13,844 bases of DNA from Candidatus Bathyarchaeota archaeon B26-1 (GCA_001593925.1 LUCD01000019.1:1-13844), one strand, 5' to 3'. Positions 1-7,543 are shown, numbered from the stretch's first letter. Notes: generated by a model from the sequence alone, not told the origin. Numbers and translations are program-made.

Positions 1-481
1 CGCAGACCTCAAACCTGTACTCTGGCGGATACTTCTTACGGCAGGCCGGGCAGTACCTCAGCCATTTCAGTTGAAACTTTATCCCGAAGGTCGCTAGTGG
101 AGTAAAATCTACATTCACCTTCTCCGCGACGTTCTGTATGGAGTAGTCGTCCGTCACGATGAACGGCTTGTATCCTTGACTTTTCAGCTGCAAAGCTAAG
201 CCCAATATCTCTAGGTCGGCGTCGGAGAGGAAGACTAGGTCCCCGACCTCTCTGGAGGCTCTCTCAGCCTCCTTCAGAAATCGGGTTTCCGGCTTCAAGA
301 GTTTAAGCCTACCCCTCTCAGAGGCGGCTTCGAACCTCAATCTGTGCAACGATCCTTCAAGGAGTTCCTCCCTTACGGAGGGTACCGAGTACTGCTGAAA
401 CTCGACGGAGAAGGGGTCGTATCCCGCTATGAAGGCTGAGGCGTCTAGAATCAGGGCTTTCCTTCTAACATCGGAACCTAT
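1..481 (-). CDS. nob1: Ribosome maturation endonuclease NOB1 (partial, runs off left edge)
   Basis: Not closed in this window; about 160 codons are visible, from 481 down to the left edge. The reading gives a PIN domain with ILDASAF (first catalytic Asp), an acidic SDADLEILGLAL helix and VTDDYSIQNVA (further metal-binding Asp residues). A zinc ribbon then begins with CPACRKKYPPEYRF; its second Cys pair would lie off the edge. This is the NOB1 layout, the endonuclease that trims the 3' end of pre-16S rRNA in archaea. It follows NAD kinase by 26 bases on the same strand, so co-transcription is likely. Oddity: the frame has a TAA stop at 490-488 and no ATG, GTG or TTG before the first catalytic Asp. 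I place the 5' end at ATA 481, which has a GGAGGT nine bases upstream. An ATG at 498 in another frame needs a one-base shift to join. Family call is firm; the start is not. Confidence 0.85.
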   Translation of the reverse strand, partial: MGSDVRRKALILDASAFIAGYDPFSVEFQQYSVPSVREELLEGSLHRLRFEAASERGRLKLLKPETRFLKEAERASREVGDLVFLSDADLEILGLALQLKSQGYKPFIVTDDYSIQNVAEKVNVDFTPLATFGIKFQLKWLRYCPACRKKYPPEYRFEVC

Positions 482-507
482 CGGTCCTTAACCTCCATTT
501 GTAATCT

Positions 508-1365
508 TCACTCTAGGTCGGCTTCCTCCTTGACGAAGAGGAGCCGCGTCTTGAGGCGGTGGTAGAAATCGTCCTTAAACCTTATGAAGACCGTTTCATG
601 CTCCGACTTCTTGATTTTTATTAAGGGCTCCTCCCGGCTCATCTGGGTCTGGTAATGCCCGTCTATAACGACGGTTGCGCTCTTAGGTTTGACGAGCTCT
701 ATGGTGAGGACCGTGTTTGAAGCGAAGACTGTTGGCTTCACAACCGTGAGTGGGCAGACAGGGGTTACGACGAAGGCGTCCAGTTCAGGGTCTAAGATCG
801 GGCCTCCAGCCGAGAGCGAGTAACCGGTTGAGCCTACCTGAGAAGCCACGATGACCCCGTCAACCCTGCAGTCGGTCACGAGTGAACCGTTCTTCCAGAC
901 CCTCACGTGGAGGAGCTTGGCGAGACTGCGGGACGTAACGAAGATTTCGTTCAACGCGTCTGGCAGTCTTCTCCCTCCAATGTAGGATGCGAGCTTACTG
1001 CACCGTTTCATGTTGTACTCTCCCTTTATGTATCGGTCTACGGCTTCGACGGCTCTTTCGGGAGGAACCTCAGTTAAGAATCCTCGAACACCCATGTCGA
1101 TCGCTAGGATGGGAGGCTCAGGCTTCGGTAGGCGCAGGCATGTCCTGAGGATCGTGCCGTCTCCGCCTATAGTGATAACGAGGTCGGCTCTCATCTCTTC
1201 TATGGAGACGGCTTCCCTGCTTCCCAAGCGCTTAGCTAGATTCTCCTCCATGAAGACCTTAAAACCCTTAGACTTCAGGTGTCTAGATACTTGTTCCGCG
1301 AGTCTCAAAGCGGCTTCCTTATCTAGGCGGGCGACAAGCCCCACAACCCTCGGCAAAACACCCAC
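508..1365 (-). CDS. nadK: NAD kinase (ATP/polyphosphate-dependent NAD+ kinase)
   Basis: Phosphorylates NAD+ to NADP+ in the cytoplasm and is the sole usual source of NADP(H). The 285-residue protein has the family hallmarks: GGDGT at residues 67-71 with the catalytic Asp69, ALNE near 137-140, and a glycine-rich substrate loop GSTGYSLSAGGP around 178-189, followed by a beta-rich C-terminal half. Length is normal for archaeal NAD kinases. The start is GTG at 1365 (GTG GGT GTT TTG); the ribosome-binding site is weak, and a TATA-like TTTAAGTA lies about 45 bases upstream, so the transcript leader may be short. NOB1 follows on the same strand. Diverges from the aIF5A gene. Confidence 0.93.
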   Translation of the reverse strand: MGVLPRVVGLVARLDKEAALRLAEQVSRHLKSKGFKVFMEENLAKRLGSREAVSIEEMRADLVITIGGDGTILRTCLRLPKPEPPILAIDMGVRGFLTEVPPERAVEAVDRYIKGEYNMKRCSKLASYIGGRRLPDALNEIFVTSRSLAKLLHVRVWKNGSLVTDCRVDGVIVASQVGSTGYSLSAGGPILDPELDAFVVTPVCPLTVVKPTVFASNTVLTIELVKPKSATVVIDGHYQTQMSREEPLIKIKKSEHETVFIRFKDDFYHRLKTRLLFVKEEADLE

Positions 1366-1410
1366 CGCGCCAGAACGATCTCTTTGAATCTCTAATAACA
1401 GAAGTAACGA

Positions 1411-1418
1411 TACTTAAA
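1411..1418 (-). promoter_or_regulatory. TATA-like box for the NAD kinase-NOB1 transcript
   Basis: Read on the minus strand the sequence is TTTAAGTA. Transcription would be expected to begin about 25 bases downstream, near 1388, leaving a leader of about 20 bases before the GTG at 1365. The whole 1366-1517 gap is the divergent promoter region shared with aIF5A. The aIF5A promoter is less clear: ATTTTAA near 1448 or ATAATCTA near 1467 are both possible. Prediction from position and composition only. Confidence 0.35.
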
Positions 1419-1517
1419 CATTATAGTTTCTCGTCGAGTATCATAACATTTTAAGGAGAGGAAACCATAATCTATGCAATGTTACGATCCCGTTATTGGG
1501 CGTTGGGATGATGGAAG

Positions 1518-1913
1518 ATGAGTAGGCCCGCAGAGATTGGAAGCCTCAAGGTTGGTAGTTACGTAATCATAGACGGGGAGCCGTGCCGCATAGTCGATTT
1601 AACGAAGTCGAAGCCCGGAAAGCACGGTTCAGCGAAGGCTCGAGTTGTGGCGATAGGGGTCTTCGATGGCGTTAAAAGGAGCTTCGTGAAACCTGTCAGC
1701 GCCCAAGTAGACGTTCCAATAATCGAGAAGAGGGGAGGCCAGGTTATAGCAACCCTCCCTTCAGCCCTCCAGATTATGGACTTAGAAACGTATGAGGTAT
1801 TCGAGGCACCCTTCCCTGAAGACGAGAACCTGAGAAAGAAACTTACGCAAGGCGTTGAGATCGAATACTGGCAAATACTGGGTAGAAGAAAGATCGTTAG
1901 GGTGAAGGGCTGA
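1518..1913 (+). CDS. Translation factor aIF5A (hypusine-containing)
   Basis: Archaeal IF5A, which relieves stalled ribosomes at difficult peptide bonds and needs a hypusine (or deoxyhypusine) residue to do so. The 131-residue protein has an N-terminal SH3-like barrel with the modification loop SKPGKHGSAK; Lys35 in PGKHG is the residue to be modified. An OB-fold C-terminal domain follows. Length matches archaeal family members. Start ATG 1518 lies just after a purine-rich GATGATGGAAG. The 3' end overlaps the end of the opposite-strand threonine aldolase by 17 bases. The enzyme that begins the Lys35 modification is encoded one gene further on, the same way round. Confidence 0.95.
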   Translation: MSRPAEIGSLKVGSYVIIDGEPCRIVDLTKSKPGKHGSAKARVVAIGVFDGVKRSFVKPVSAQVDVPIIEKRGGQVIATLPSALQIMDLETYEVFEAPFPEDENLRKKLTQGVEIEYWQILGRRKIVRVKG

Positions 1914-2988
1914 GAAGGTTCGGGTTTCGCCTCCCTTTCACCTTCCTAGAAATATCCTCGATGACCCTTAAAGTCTGCTCGATGTGTTCCCTCTCTATTC
2001 CCCTATGCGTCACCATCCTAACCTTAGTTTCCTCGCGTGGCAGGGCTAGGACTCCCCGCTCCCTCAACATCGACACGAACTCTCCAGAGGTCACGCCTAA
2101 ACCGCCGACGTCGAAGAGGACGATGTTGGTCTGAACAGTCTTGAGGTTTATCGAGATTCCCTCAATTTTAGAGAGTCCCTCAGCTAGAAGCCTAGCGTTC
2201 TTATGGTCTTCCTCAAGCCTGTTGATCATCTTCTCCAAGGCTATGATGCCTGGGGCCGCTATCACGCCCGCCTGCCTCATGCCTCCCCCAAGCATCTTCC
2301 TTATCTTCCTAGCCCTCTCTATGAACTCCTCATCTCCGACGACGAGTGACCCAACTGGGCAGCTCAAACCTTTGGAGAGGCAGAACATTAGGTTGTCGAC
2401 GTGCCTCGTGAACTCTCTGACATCAACCTTTAAGGCTACTGCCGCGTTGAAGATTCTGGCGCCGTCCATGTAAAGCCTCAAACCGTGCTCTTCAGCGACC
2501 TTGCTCAGCGCTTTGATGTTCTCTGGGGGAACGATTGTTCCTCCATACCTGTTATGCGTGTTCTCGATGCAGATCAACGTCGTCTCAGGGAGGTGGATGT
2601 TCTTAGGCTTTATGGCTTTCTCAACGTCCTCCGGATTCAAGATTCCCATCTCCCCCTTAACTGGCCATGGTAGAACCCCAGCTATGGCTGAGAGTCCCCC
2701 AACCTCGTAATGGTACATGTGGCATTCAGCCTCTAGGATTACGCAGTCTCCACGTTTCGTGTTGCTCATCACGGAGACAAGGTTAGCTTGAGTTCCACTC
2801 GTGACGAGTAGAGCCGCCTCCTTCCCCATCTTCTTGGCAGCTAGCTCCTCAAGCCTGTTGACGGTTGGGTCCTCCCTGTAGACGTCGTCTCCGAGCTCCG
2901 CGTTCCTTATAGCCTCGAGCATCTCCTCCGTTGGCAAGGTAACGGTGTCACTTCTCAAATCGATGAGGTTTCTCCGCTCTCTCTTCAT
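1897..2988 (-). CDS. ltaE: Low-specificity threonine aldolase (PLP-dependent)
   Basis: Fold-type I PLP enzyme of the beta-eliminating lyase family, which cleaves L-threonine or L-allo-threonine to glycine and acetaldehyde. Seen in the 363-residue product: IDLRSDTVTLPT at the N terminus, GDDVYREDPTVNRLE, LLVTSGTQANL (cofactor phosphate contact), LYMDGARIFNAA (Asp that pairs with the pyridine nitrogen), and MFCLSKGLSCPVGS, whose Lys206 is the expected Schiff-base lysine. Length is slightly above the usual 335-350 residues because of a short basic tail. Start ATG 2988 is supported by GGGGAGG eight bases upstream. It sits opposite in strand between aIF5A and deoxyhypusine synthase. Which stereoisomer is preferred, and whether other beta-hydroxy amino acids are used, cannot be told from the sequence. 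Confidence 0.92.
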   Translation of the reverse strand: MKRERRNLIDLRSDTVTLPTEEMLEAIRNAELGDDVYREDPTVNRLEELAAKKMGKEAALLVTSGTQANLVSVMSNTKRGDCVILEAECHMYHYEVGGLSAIAGVLPWPVKGEMGILNPEDVEKAIKPKNIHLPETTLICIENTHNRYGGTIVPPENIKALSKVAEEHGLRLYMDGARIFNAAVALKVDVREFTRHVDNLMFCLSKGLSCPVGSLVVGDEEFIERARKIRKMLGGGMRQAGVIAAPGIIALEKMINRLEEDHKNARLLAEGLSKIEGISINLKTVQTNIVLFDVGGLGVTSGEFVSMLRERGVLALPREETKVRMVTHRGIEREHIEQTLRVIEDISRKVKGRRNPNLLSPSP

Positions 2989-3030
2989 GACTGTTGCCTC
3001 CCCGCGAGTACTGGATTAAAGGGTTAGAAA

Positions 3031-3041
3031 AGGTATATTTG
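3031..3041. promoter_or_regulatory. TATA-like element in the divergent threonine aldolase / deoxyhypusine synthase gap
   Basis: The sequence aggtatatttg reads as a TATA box on the plus strand and as caaatatacct on the minus strand. On the plus strand it would place a transcript start near 3061, before ATG 3076. On the minus strand it would place one near 3007, leaving a leader that carries GGGGAGG for threonine aldolase. It may serve either or both directions. A second minus-strand option is the AT-rich stretch near 3012-3021. Prediction only. Confidence 0.4.
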
Positions 3042-3075
3042 AGATTTTACGCTCTCTAGGTTGAGGGTTGCCGGG

Positions 3076-4029
3076 ATGAAGACTGTTAAGCAGATCGAGA
3101 TTAAAAGTGGTATGAGCGTAGGTGAACTTGTTAGGGAGATGGAGGCGGCCGGGGTTCTGGGGGCGGGGAAGATCGGTGAAGCCTCCAAAATCGTAGCTGA
3201 GATGTTCGGAGACCCAAGATGCACGGTCTTCCTAACATTAGCCGGCCCACTCGTCCCCGGCGGACTCAGAAAGATTATAGCGAACCTGTTGGAGGGCGGG
3301 TACGTAGACGTCATAGTGACCACTGGGGCCAACCTTGTTCATGACATGGTTGAGTCTTTAGGCTTCAAGCATTATAGGGGAACGTTCAAAGCCGACGATA
3401 AAGTTCTGAAAGATGAGGAGATAGGGAGGATAGGTGACGTATATATAGAGCAGAAGGCCTTCCAGGGCCTTGAGGACTGGTTATATAAGGTTTTCGACGA
3501 GCTGCCGAGCGAGATGAAGCGGAGAATCTCCATAACAGACCTTTTAACCGAGATAGGGCGTAGACTTCCAGACAAGAACTCCATACTCGCGACGGCCGCG
3601 AGGAAGGGCGTCCCAATAATCTGCCCAGCCTTCCTAGACTCGATAGCCGGCTTCCACCTCTGGATGTACGGCCAAGACGGAAAGATAAACGTAGACCCCC
3701 TCCTCGACGTGAGCAGGCTCATGGATAAGGTCTACGAGGCCGACAAAGCTGGAATCATAATCCTTGGAGGCGGAGTTCCGAAACACTTCGCTCTCTTCGC
3801 AAACACCTTCCGGGAAGGGGTAGACTTAGCCGTACAGATAACCATGGACCGCCCTGAACCCGGAGGCTTGAGCGGCGCAACCCTAGAGGAGGCGATAAGC
3901 TGGAGCAAAGTTAAGCCCGAAGGGAAAGCCGTAACCGTTATCTGCGACGTAACGATAGCGTTTCCGCTGATAGTCGCGGCGGCCCTAGAATATGTAGAAA
4001 TGAACAAGATTGGATCAACGTCGCATTAG
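3076..4029 (+). CDS. dys: Deoxyhypusine synthase
   Basis: NAD-dependent enzyme that moves the aminobutyl group of spermidine to one lysine of IF5A, the first step of hypusine formation. The product has the family features: GMSVGELVREM near the start, TLAGPLVPGGLRK, VIVTTGANLVHD, IICPAFLDS, IIILGGGVPKHF for the NAD-binding core, and EAISWSKVKPEGKAV containing Lys278, which corresponds to the enzyme's imine-forming lysine. At 317 residues it has normal archaeal length. I chose ATG 3076 over the in-frame TTG at 3061, because the N terminus then matches the family and because the promoter element would start transcription close to 3061. Its substrate, aIF5A, is encoded 1.1 kb upstream with threonine aldolase between them. 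Confidence 0.93.
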   Translation: MKTVKQIEIKSGMSVGELVREMEAAGVLGAGKIGEASKIVAEMFGDPRCTVFLTLAGPLVPGGLRKIIANLLEGGYVDVIVTTGANLVHDMVESLGFKHYRGTFKADDKVLKDEEIGRIGDVYIEQKAFQGLEDWLYKVFDELPSEMKRRISITDLLTEIGRRLPDKNSILATAARKGVPIICPAFLDSIAGFHLWMYGQDGKINVDPLLDVSRLMDKVYEADKAGIIILGGGVPKHFALFANTFREGVDLAVQITMDRPEPGGLSGATLEEAISWSKVKPEGKAVTVICDVTIAFPLIVAAALEYVEMNKIGSTSH

Positions 4030-4034
4030 TCCCG

Positions 4035-4071
4035 ATCTTCCTATGAAGATTCACCCGTTTAACTTTATTTT
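4035..4071 (+). terminator. Possible terminator after deoxyhypusine synthase
   Basis: A perfect six-base-pair hairpin (ATCTTC, loop CTAT, GAAGAT, 4035-4050) lies five bases after the stop codon and is followed by the T-rich run TTTAACTTTATTTT at 4058-4071. Archaeal termination depends mainly on T-rich tracts, so the T-run is the stronger part of the evidence. The stem is short and A/T-rich, so the hairpin itself may be chance. Confidence 0.4.
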
Positions 4072-4118
4072 CCCGTTGAGGTTGCTGTTAGACGAGAACC
4101 ATAAATATGAGGGGTGAG

Positions 4119-4128
4119 GAAATATATC
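4119..4128 (+). promoter_or_regulatory. TATA-like box for the SRP54-Pus10-eL21-Rpo4 operon
   Basis: GAAATATATC lies 68 bases before the chosen SRP54 start, so transcription would begin near 4150 with a leader of about 45 bases. A second AT-rich stretch, CATAAATATG at 4100-4109, is an alternative. No other promoter-like stretch is seen before the four genes that follow. Prediction only. Confidence 0.35.
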
Positions 4129-4195
4129 CACAACGATAGGAGTGAAAGAGTAAAGATTTAGAGTCTCTTAACCATTATGTTTGGAGAGGCCGATT

Positions 4196-5524
4196 TTGGT
4201 ACTAGAGAAGCTTGGCTCCTCACTCTACAGTTCCCTGAAGAAGCTCTTCAGAGCCTCGGTTGTCGATGAGGCGGTCGTGAAGGAGCTTGTTCGAGACTTG
4301 CAGAGAGCCCTACTCCAAGCCGACGTGAACGTTAGGCTCGTCTTGGAACTCTCGAGGCGTATAGAGGAGAGGGCTCTGAAGGAAAAGGTTCCTCCCGGAA
4401 TCCCGAGAAGGGAGCACGTAATAAAGGTCGTCTACGAAGAGTTAACCCGCTTCTTAGGTGAACGGCCAGCCCCCTTGAGGATTAAGGCTGGCAGAAGAAA
4501 CGTCCTCATGCTCGTAGGGGTTCAAGGCTCAGGAAAGACGACGACCGCGGCGAAGCTCGCAAGGCATCTCCAGAAAAGAGGATTTAAGACAGCCCTCATC
4601 TGCGCCGACACCTTCAGGCCCGGCGCCCTGACGCAGCTCCGTCAACTCGCGGAGAAAGCGAACATCCCCGTCTACGGAGACCCTTCAGAGAAGGACTCAG
4701 TGAAGATCGCTCTAGAAGGGCTGAAAAGATTCGATAAGTACGACGTCGTCATAATCGATACGGCTGGCCGACACAAGGATGAGAAGAACCTGATCAAGGA
4801 GATGAAGAGCCTCGAGAAGGCTGTAAACCCAGATGAGACGATAATGGTTATCGACGGGACGATAGGGCAACAAGCCGCGGTTCAAGCGAAGGCTTTCCAC
4901 GAAGCCACACCGCTAGGTTCCATAATAGTTGCGAAGCTAGACGGCTCGGCTAGGGGAGGAGGCGCCCTATCGGCGGTTGCGGCGACCGGTGCGCCCATAA
5001 AGTTCATAGGAACAGGTGAGGGCCTAGACGACCTTGAACAGTTCATGCCTTCCCGTTTCGTAGGCCGGCTCTTGGGGATGGGGGACCTCCAAACCCTCAT
5101 CGAGAGGGTTCGAGAGGCCGAAATCAAGATTCCGGAGAAGAAGGTTAAGGCTATCCTCCGCGGAAAATTCACCCTCTTGGACATGTACGAGCAGTTGGAG
5201 GCCTTGACGAAGATGGGCCCCTTCACCCGTCTAATAAAGATGTTGCCGGGGATAGGTTACGACTTACCGGAAAACGTTAAGGAGATTGCTGAGGAAAACC
5301 TCAAGAAGTGGAAGGTTATAATCCAGTCCATGACTCCCGAGGAGAGAGAGAAACCCAAGATAATAAACGCTTCGAGGACGAGGAGGATCGCCCGAGGGTC
5401 CGGGACAAGCGAATCCGACGTTAAAAGCTTAATCAAACAGTATTTCCTTATGCGGAGGATGATGAAGGCTCTCAGGAGGAAGAGGCTTCCAGCTTCACTC
5501 TTCGGGGGGAAACTCCCAATATAA
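4196..5524 (+). CDS. srp54: Signal recognition particle GTPase SRP54
   Basis: Binds signal sequences on nascent chains and, with 7S RNA and the receptor FtsY, brings ribosomes to the membrane. The order is N domain helices (LGSSLYSSLKKL onward), G domain with P-loop GVQGSGKTT at residues 108-116, DTAGR (G3), the fourth GTPase motif and GTGEGLDDL, then a methionine-rich M domain ending in a basic region (ASRTRRIARGSG; LMRRMMKALRRKR). Full length, 442 residues. I prefer TTG 4196 as start: GGAGAGG lies six bases before it and the product begins MVLEKLGSSL as in relatives; TTG 4181 would add five residues. Oddity: the fourth motif reads AKLD where SRP GTPases normally have TKLD. The next gene follows after 50 bases. 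Confidence 0.95.
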   Translation: MVLEKLGSSLYSSLKKLFRASVVDEAVVKELVRDLQRALLQADVNVRLVLELSRRIEERALKEKVPPGIPRREHVIKVVYEELTRFLGERPAPLRIKAGRRNVLMLVGVQGSGKTTTAAKLARHLQKRGFKTALICADTFRPGALTQLRQLAEKANIPVYGDPSEKDSVKIALEGLKRFDKYDVVIIDTAGRHKDEKNLIKEMKSLEKAVNPDETIMVIDGTIGQQAAVQAKAFHEATPLGSIIVAKLDGSARGGGALSAVAATGAPIKFIGTGEGLDDLEQFMPSRFVGRLLGMGDLQTLIERVREAEIKIPEKKVKAILRGKFTLLDMYEQLEALTKMGPFTRLIKMLPGIGYDLPENVKEIAEENLKKWKVIIQSMTPEEREKPKIINASRTRRIARGSGTSESDVKSLIKQYFLMRRMMKALRRKRLPASLFGGKLPI

Positions 5525-5574
5525 AGGTCAAAGGCCCGCCGCCAGTTTACATGCTGAATGGAGGCTGAGGTTCC

Positions 5575-6918
5575 ATGGAGATTCTTGAGGCGGCTCAGAA
5601 GATGCTTGAGAAGTATCCTCTCTGCGACTACTGTTTAGGACGGCAGTTCGCGATGCTCGGCTACGGGATGGAGAACAATGAACGTGGCAGGATTATTAAG
5701 GCTCTTCTAACCATGAAGGGGCACCAGTTAGCCCTCCAGAAAGAGGAAGACGGCGTCAAGCTCCTTAAGACGCTTGCTTCCAACGGCTCCTTCGATATGG
5801 CGGAGGAGATGCTTAAAAGGTTGGGACACCGCGTGAAGGAGGGGCAAGCCTGTCACCTCTGTGAGGACCGCTTCAAGGCTCTACCACGGATCGTGGAGAA
5901 GATTCTAGAGGCGTTGAAGGAATATGAGTACAGGTCGATCTTGGTGGGGATAACCCTACCAGTAGAGGTTGAAGAGAGGGAAGACGAGTTTAAAGCTGAG
6001 TTTGAGGTTCAGTACGGCGAGAGCATGAGGAACGCGTTCAGCCGAGTTATAGGGAAGATGATCACGGAGATTACGAAGAAGCCTGTGAACTATACGAACC
6101 CTGAAGTAACGATTCTCGTGAACCCCTTCACTGAGGAGTTCGAGATACAGGCAAACCCTCTATACATAATGGGGCGTTACCGGAAGCTGGTGAGGGGCAT
6201 ACCTCAATCCAAGTGGATATGCATGAGATGTAGAGGGTGGGGCTGTCCAAGGTGTAACTGGACTGGGAAGATGTATCCGGACTCGGTTGAGGAGTTGATC
6301 GCAGCTCCGGTTTTGAGGGTTACGTTGGGTGAGGATACGGCTTTCCATAGTGCGGGAAGAGAGGACATAGATGCTTTAATGCTGGGGAGCGGCCGCCCCT
6401 TCATAATAGAGGTTAAAAAACCGAAGAAGAGGTTTATCGACCTGCAGGAGCTTGAGAGAACGATAAACGAGGAGGCGGATGGGAAGATCGAGGTCTCAAA
6501 CTTAAGGTTCGTCAATAAGGGTATGGTGAGGCGGCTCAAACAGCTCGAGGGCGCTGAGAAGATATACCGGGTTCTCGTCGAGTTTGATAGGGAGGTCTCA
6601 GACGAGGAGCTCAAAACCATAGAGAAGACCTTTACGAACACTGTTATTCGGCAGAGGACTCCTCTCAGGGTTCTCCACCGCAGAGCGGACAGAATACGAG
6701 AAAAATACATATATGAGACGAAGGTAAAGAGATTGGCGCGGAACCGCGCTGAGATAAAGATAAGATGCCAAGGAGGACTATACATAAAGGAGCTCGTAAC
6801 CGGAGACAACGGAAGGACGAACCCTAACATCTCAAGCCTGATCAAAGTGAAGGCGGTTCCCAAGGAACTCGACGTCCTGAACGTAGTAGTTAAAGGTGAG
6901 AAGATTGGGGAAGTCTAA
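5575..6918 (+). CDS. pus10: tRNA pseudouridine synthase Pus10
   Basis: Archaeal Pus10 makes pseudouridine 55 (and often 54) in the T-arm of tRNAs, the job done by TruB in bacteria. The 447-residue product has an N-terminal zinc module (Cys17, Cys20, Cys93, Cys96), a THUMP-like accessory region, and a catalytic domain with AGREDIDALMLGSGRPF (Asp264 and Asp266; one is the catalytic Asp). Near the C terminus is LYIKELVTGDNGRTNPNISSL, typical of the family. A further four-Cys cluster, C-x2-C-x4-C-x2-C at residues 216-227, precedes NWTGKMYPDSVEELI and is also usual in archaeal members. ATG 5575 follows purine-rich GAGGCTGAGG. It overlaps the start of eL21, which indicates translational coupling. 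Confidence 0.94.
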   Translation: MEILEAAQKMLEKYPLCDYCLGRQFAMLGYGMENNERGRIIKALLTMKGHQLALQKEEDGVKLLKTLASNGSFDMAEEMLKRLGHRVKEGQACHLCEDRFKALPRIVEKILEALKEYEYRSILVGITLPVEVEEREDEFKAEFEVQYGESMRNAFSRVIGKMITEITKKPVNYTNPEVTILVNPFTEEFEIQANPLYIMGRYRKLVRGIPQSKWICMRCRGWGCPRCNWTGKMYPDSVEELIAAPVLRVTLGEDTAFHSAGREDIDALMLGSGRPFIIEVKKPKKRFIDLQELERTINEEADGKIEVSNLRFVNKGMVRRLKQLEGAEKIYRVLVEFDREVSDEELKTIEKTFTNTVIRQRTPLRVLHRRADRIREKYIYETKVKRLARNRAEIKIRCQGGLYIKELVTGDNGRTNPNISSLIKVKAVPKELDVLNVVVKGEKIGEV

Positions 6919-7201
6919 AGGTTTCCGATCTAAAACCCGCTCTTTACTTAGAAAGAATCCTAGAGAACGCGGGAAGATCAAAATAACCAAGATACTGCGC
7001 GAATACAAGGCGGGCGATAAGGTTGTGATAAAGATCGATCCAAGCGTCCATAAAGGTATGCCGCACCGGAGATACCACGGGAAGGTGGGGGTGGTTACGG
7101 CTAGGAGAGGAAGGGCTTACATAGTCAGCGTGACTCAGGGAGACGCTGTGAAGGAGATAATTGTTAGACCTGAACACTTAGACCCGTGGAGGGGTAAATA
7201 A
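6905..7201 (+). CDS. rpl21e: Large ribosomal subunit protein eL21
   Basis: A basic, 98-residue protein of the eL21 family, found in archaeal and eukaryotic large subunits. It begins with the typical GKSKGFRSKTRSLLRK-like tail and then has a small beta barrel with VHKGMPHRRYHGKVGVV and GRAYIVSV, ending VRPEHLDPW. I chose TTG 6905: GGTGA lies five bases before it and the protein starts as relatives do. GTG 6896, in the same frame, would add three residues. The gene overlaps the end of the Pus10 gene and is followed after three bases by Rpo4, so all are probably translated from one message. Confidence 0.94.
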   Translation: MGKSKGFRSKTRSLLRKNPRERGKIKITKILREYKAGDKVVIKIDPSVHKGMPHRRYHGKVGVVTARRGRAYIVSVTQGDAVKEIIVRPEHLDPWRGK

Positions 7202-7204
7202 GAT

Positions 7205-7543
7205 ATGCCGAAGAAGGTGTTGGAGATACGGCCGATAACTATTCCTGAATCTCTAGCTGCCTTGAAGGCTCTAAGCGAGGAACAACTCAACCAGTTCCAG
7301 AGGAGGTCCCTAGAGTACATGATGAAGTTCTCTAAGATTGACCCGGAAGACGCTCGTAGACTGGTGGAGGAGATGGTTAACAGGTTCGAGATAGATGTTG
7401 AGGAGGCTGTTCAGATAGTCAACTGCATGCCGAAGAGCGTGGAGGAGCTCAGAGTCTTCTTGGCGGCTGGACGTAGAATCGTGGAAACCTCGAAGCTGGA
7501 GGCCATTTTGGAGACTCTCAACAAGTATAGAAGAAAAGAGTAG
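7205..7543 (+). CDS. rpo4: DNA-directed RNA polymerase subunit Rpo4 (RpoF)
   Basis: The 112-residue product is the archaeal counterpart of eukaryotic Rpb4, which pairs with Rpo7 (RpoE) to form the stalk of RNA polymerase used in initiation, open-complex formation and transcript contact. The sequence is almost wholly helical: an N-terminal segment of the kind that packs on Rpo7 (residues 1-25), then an HRDC-like helical domain with DPEDARRLVEEM and VQIVNCMPKSVEELRVFL. Start ATG 7205 is preceded by GGAGGGG. The order eL21-Rpo4-DUF655-RsmA is a widely kept archaeal arrangement, which supports the call for this short protein. Confidence 0.93.
   Translation: MPKKVLEIRPITIPESLAALKALSEEQLNQFQRRSLEYMMKFSKIDPEDARRLVEEMVNRFEIDVEEAVQIVNCMPKSVEELRVFLAAGRRIVETSKLEAILETLNKYRRKE

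Noticed and set aside
4030..4195. Possible small RNA in the gap before SRP54, given the link between SRP54 and 7S RNA
   Set aside because: The gap is too short for SRP RNA and has no GGAG/GNAR-type helix. It is explained by a terminator-like T-run, TATA-like boxes and a leader.
6204..6863. 219-codon minus-strand reading opposite Pus10
   Set aside because: The plus strand carries all Pus10 zinc and catalytic motifs here. The opposite reading is Ser- and Leu-rich and has no family features.
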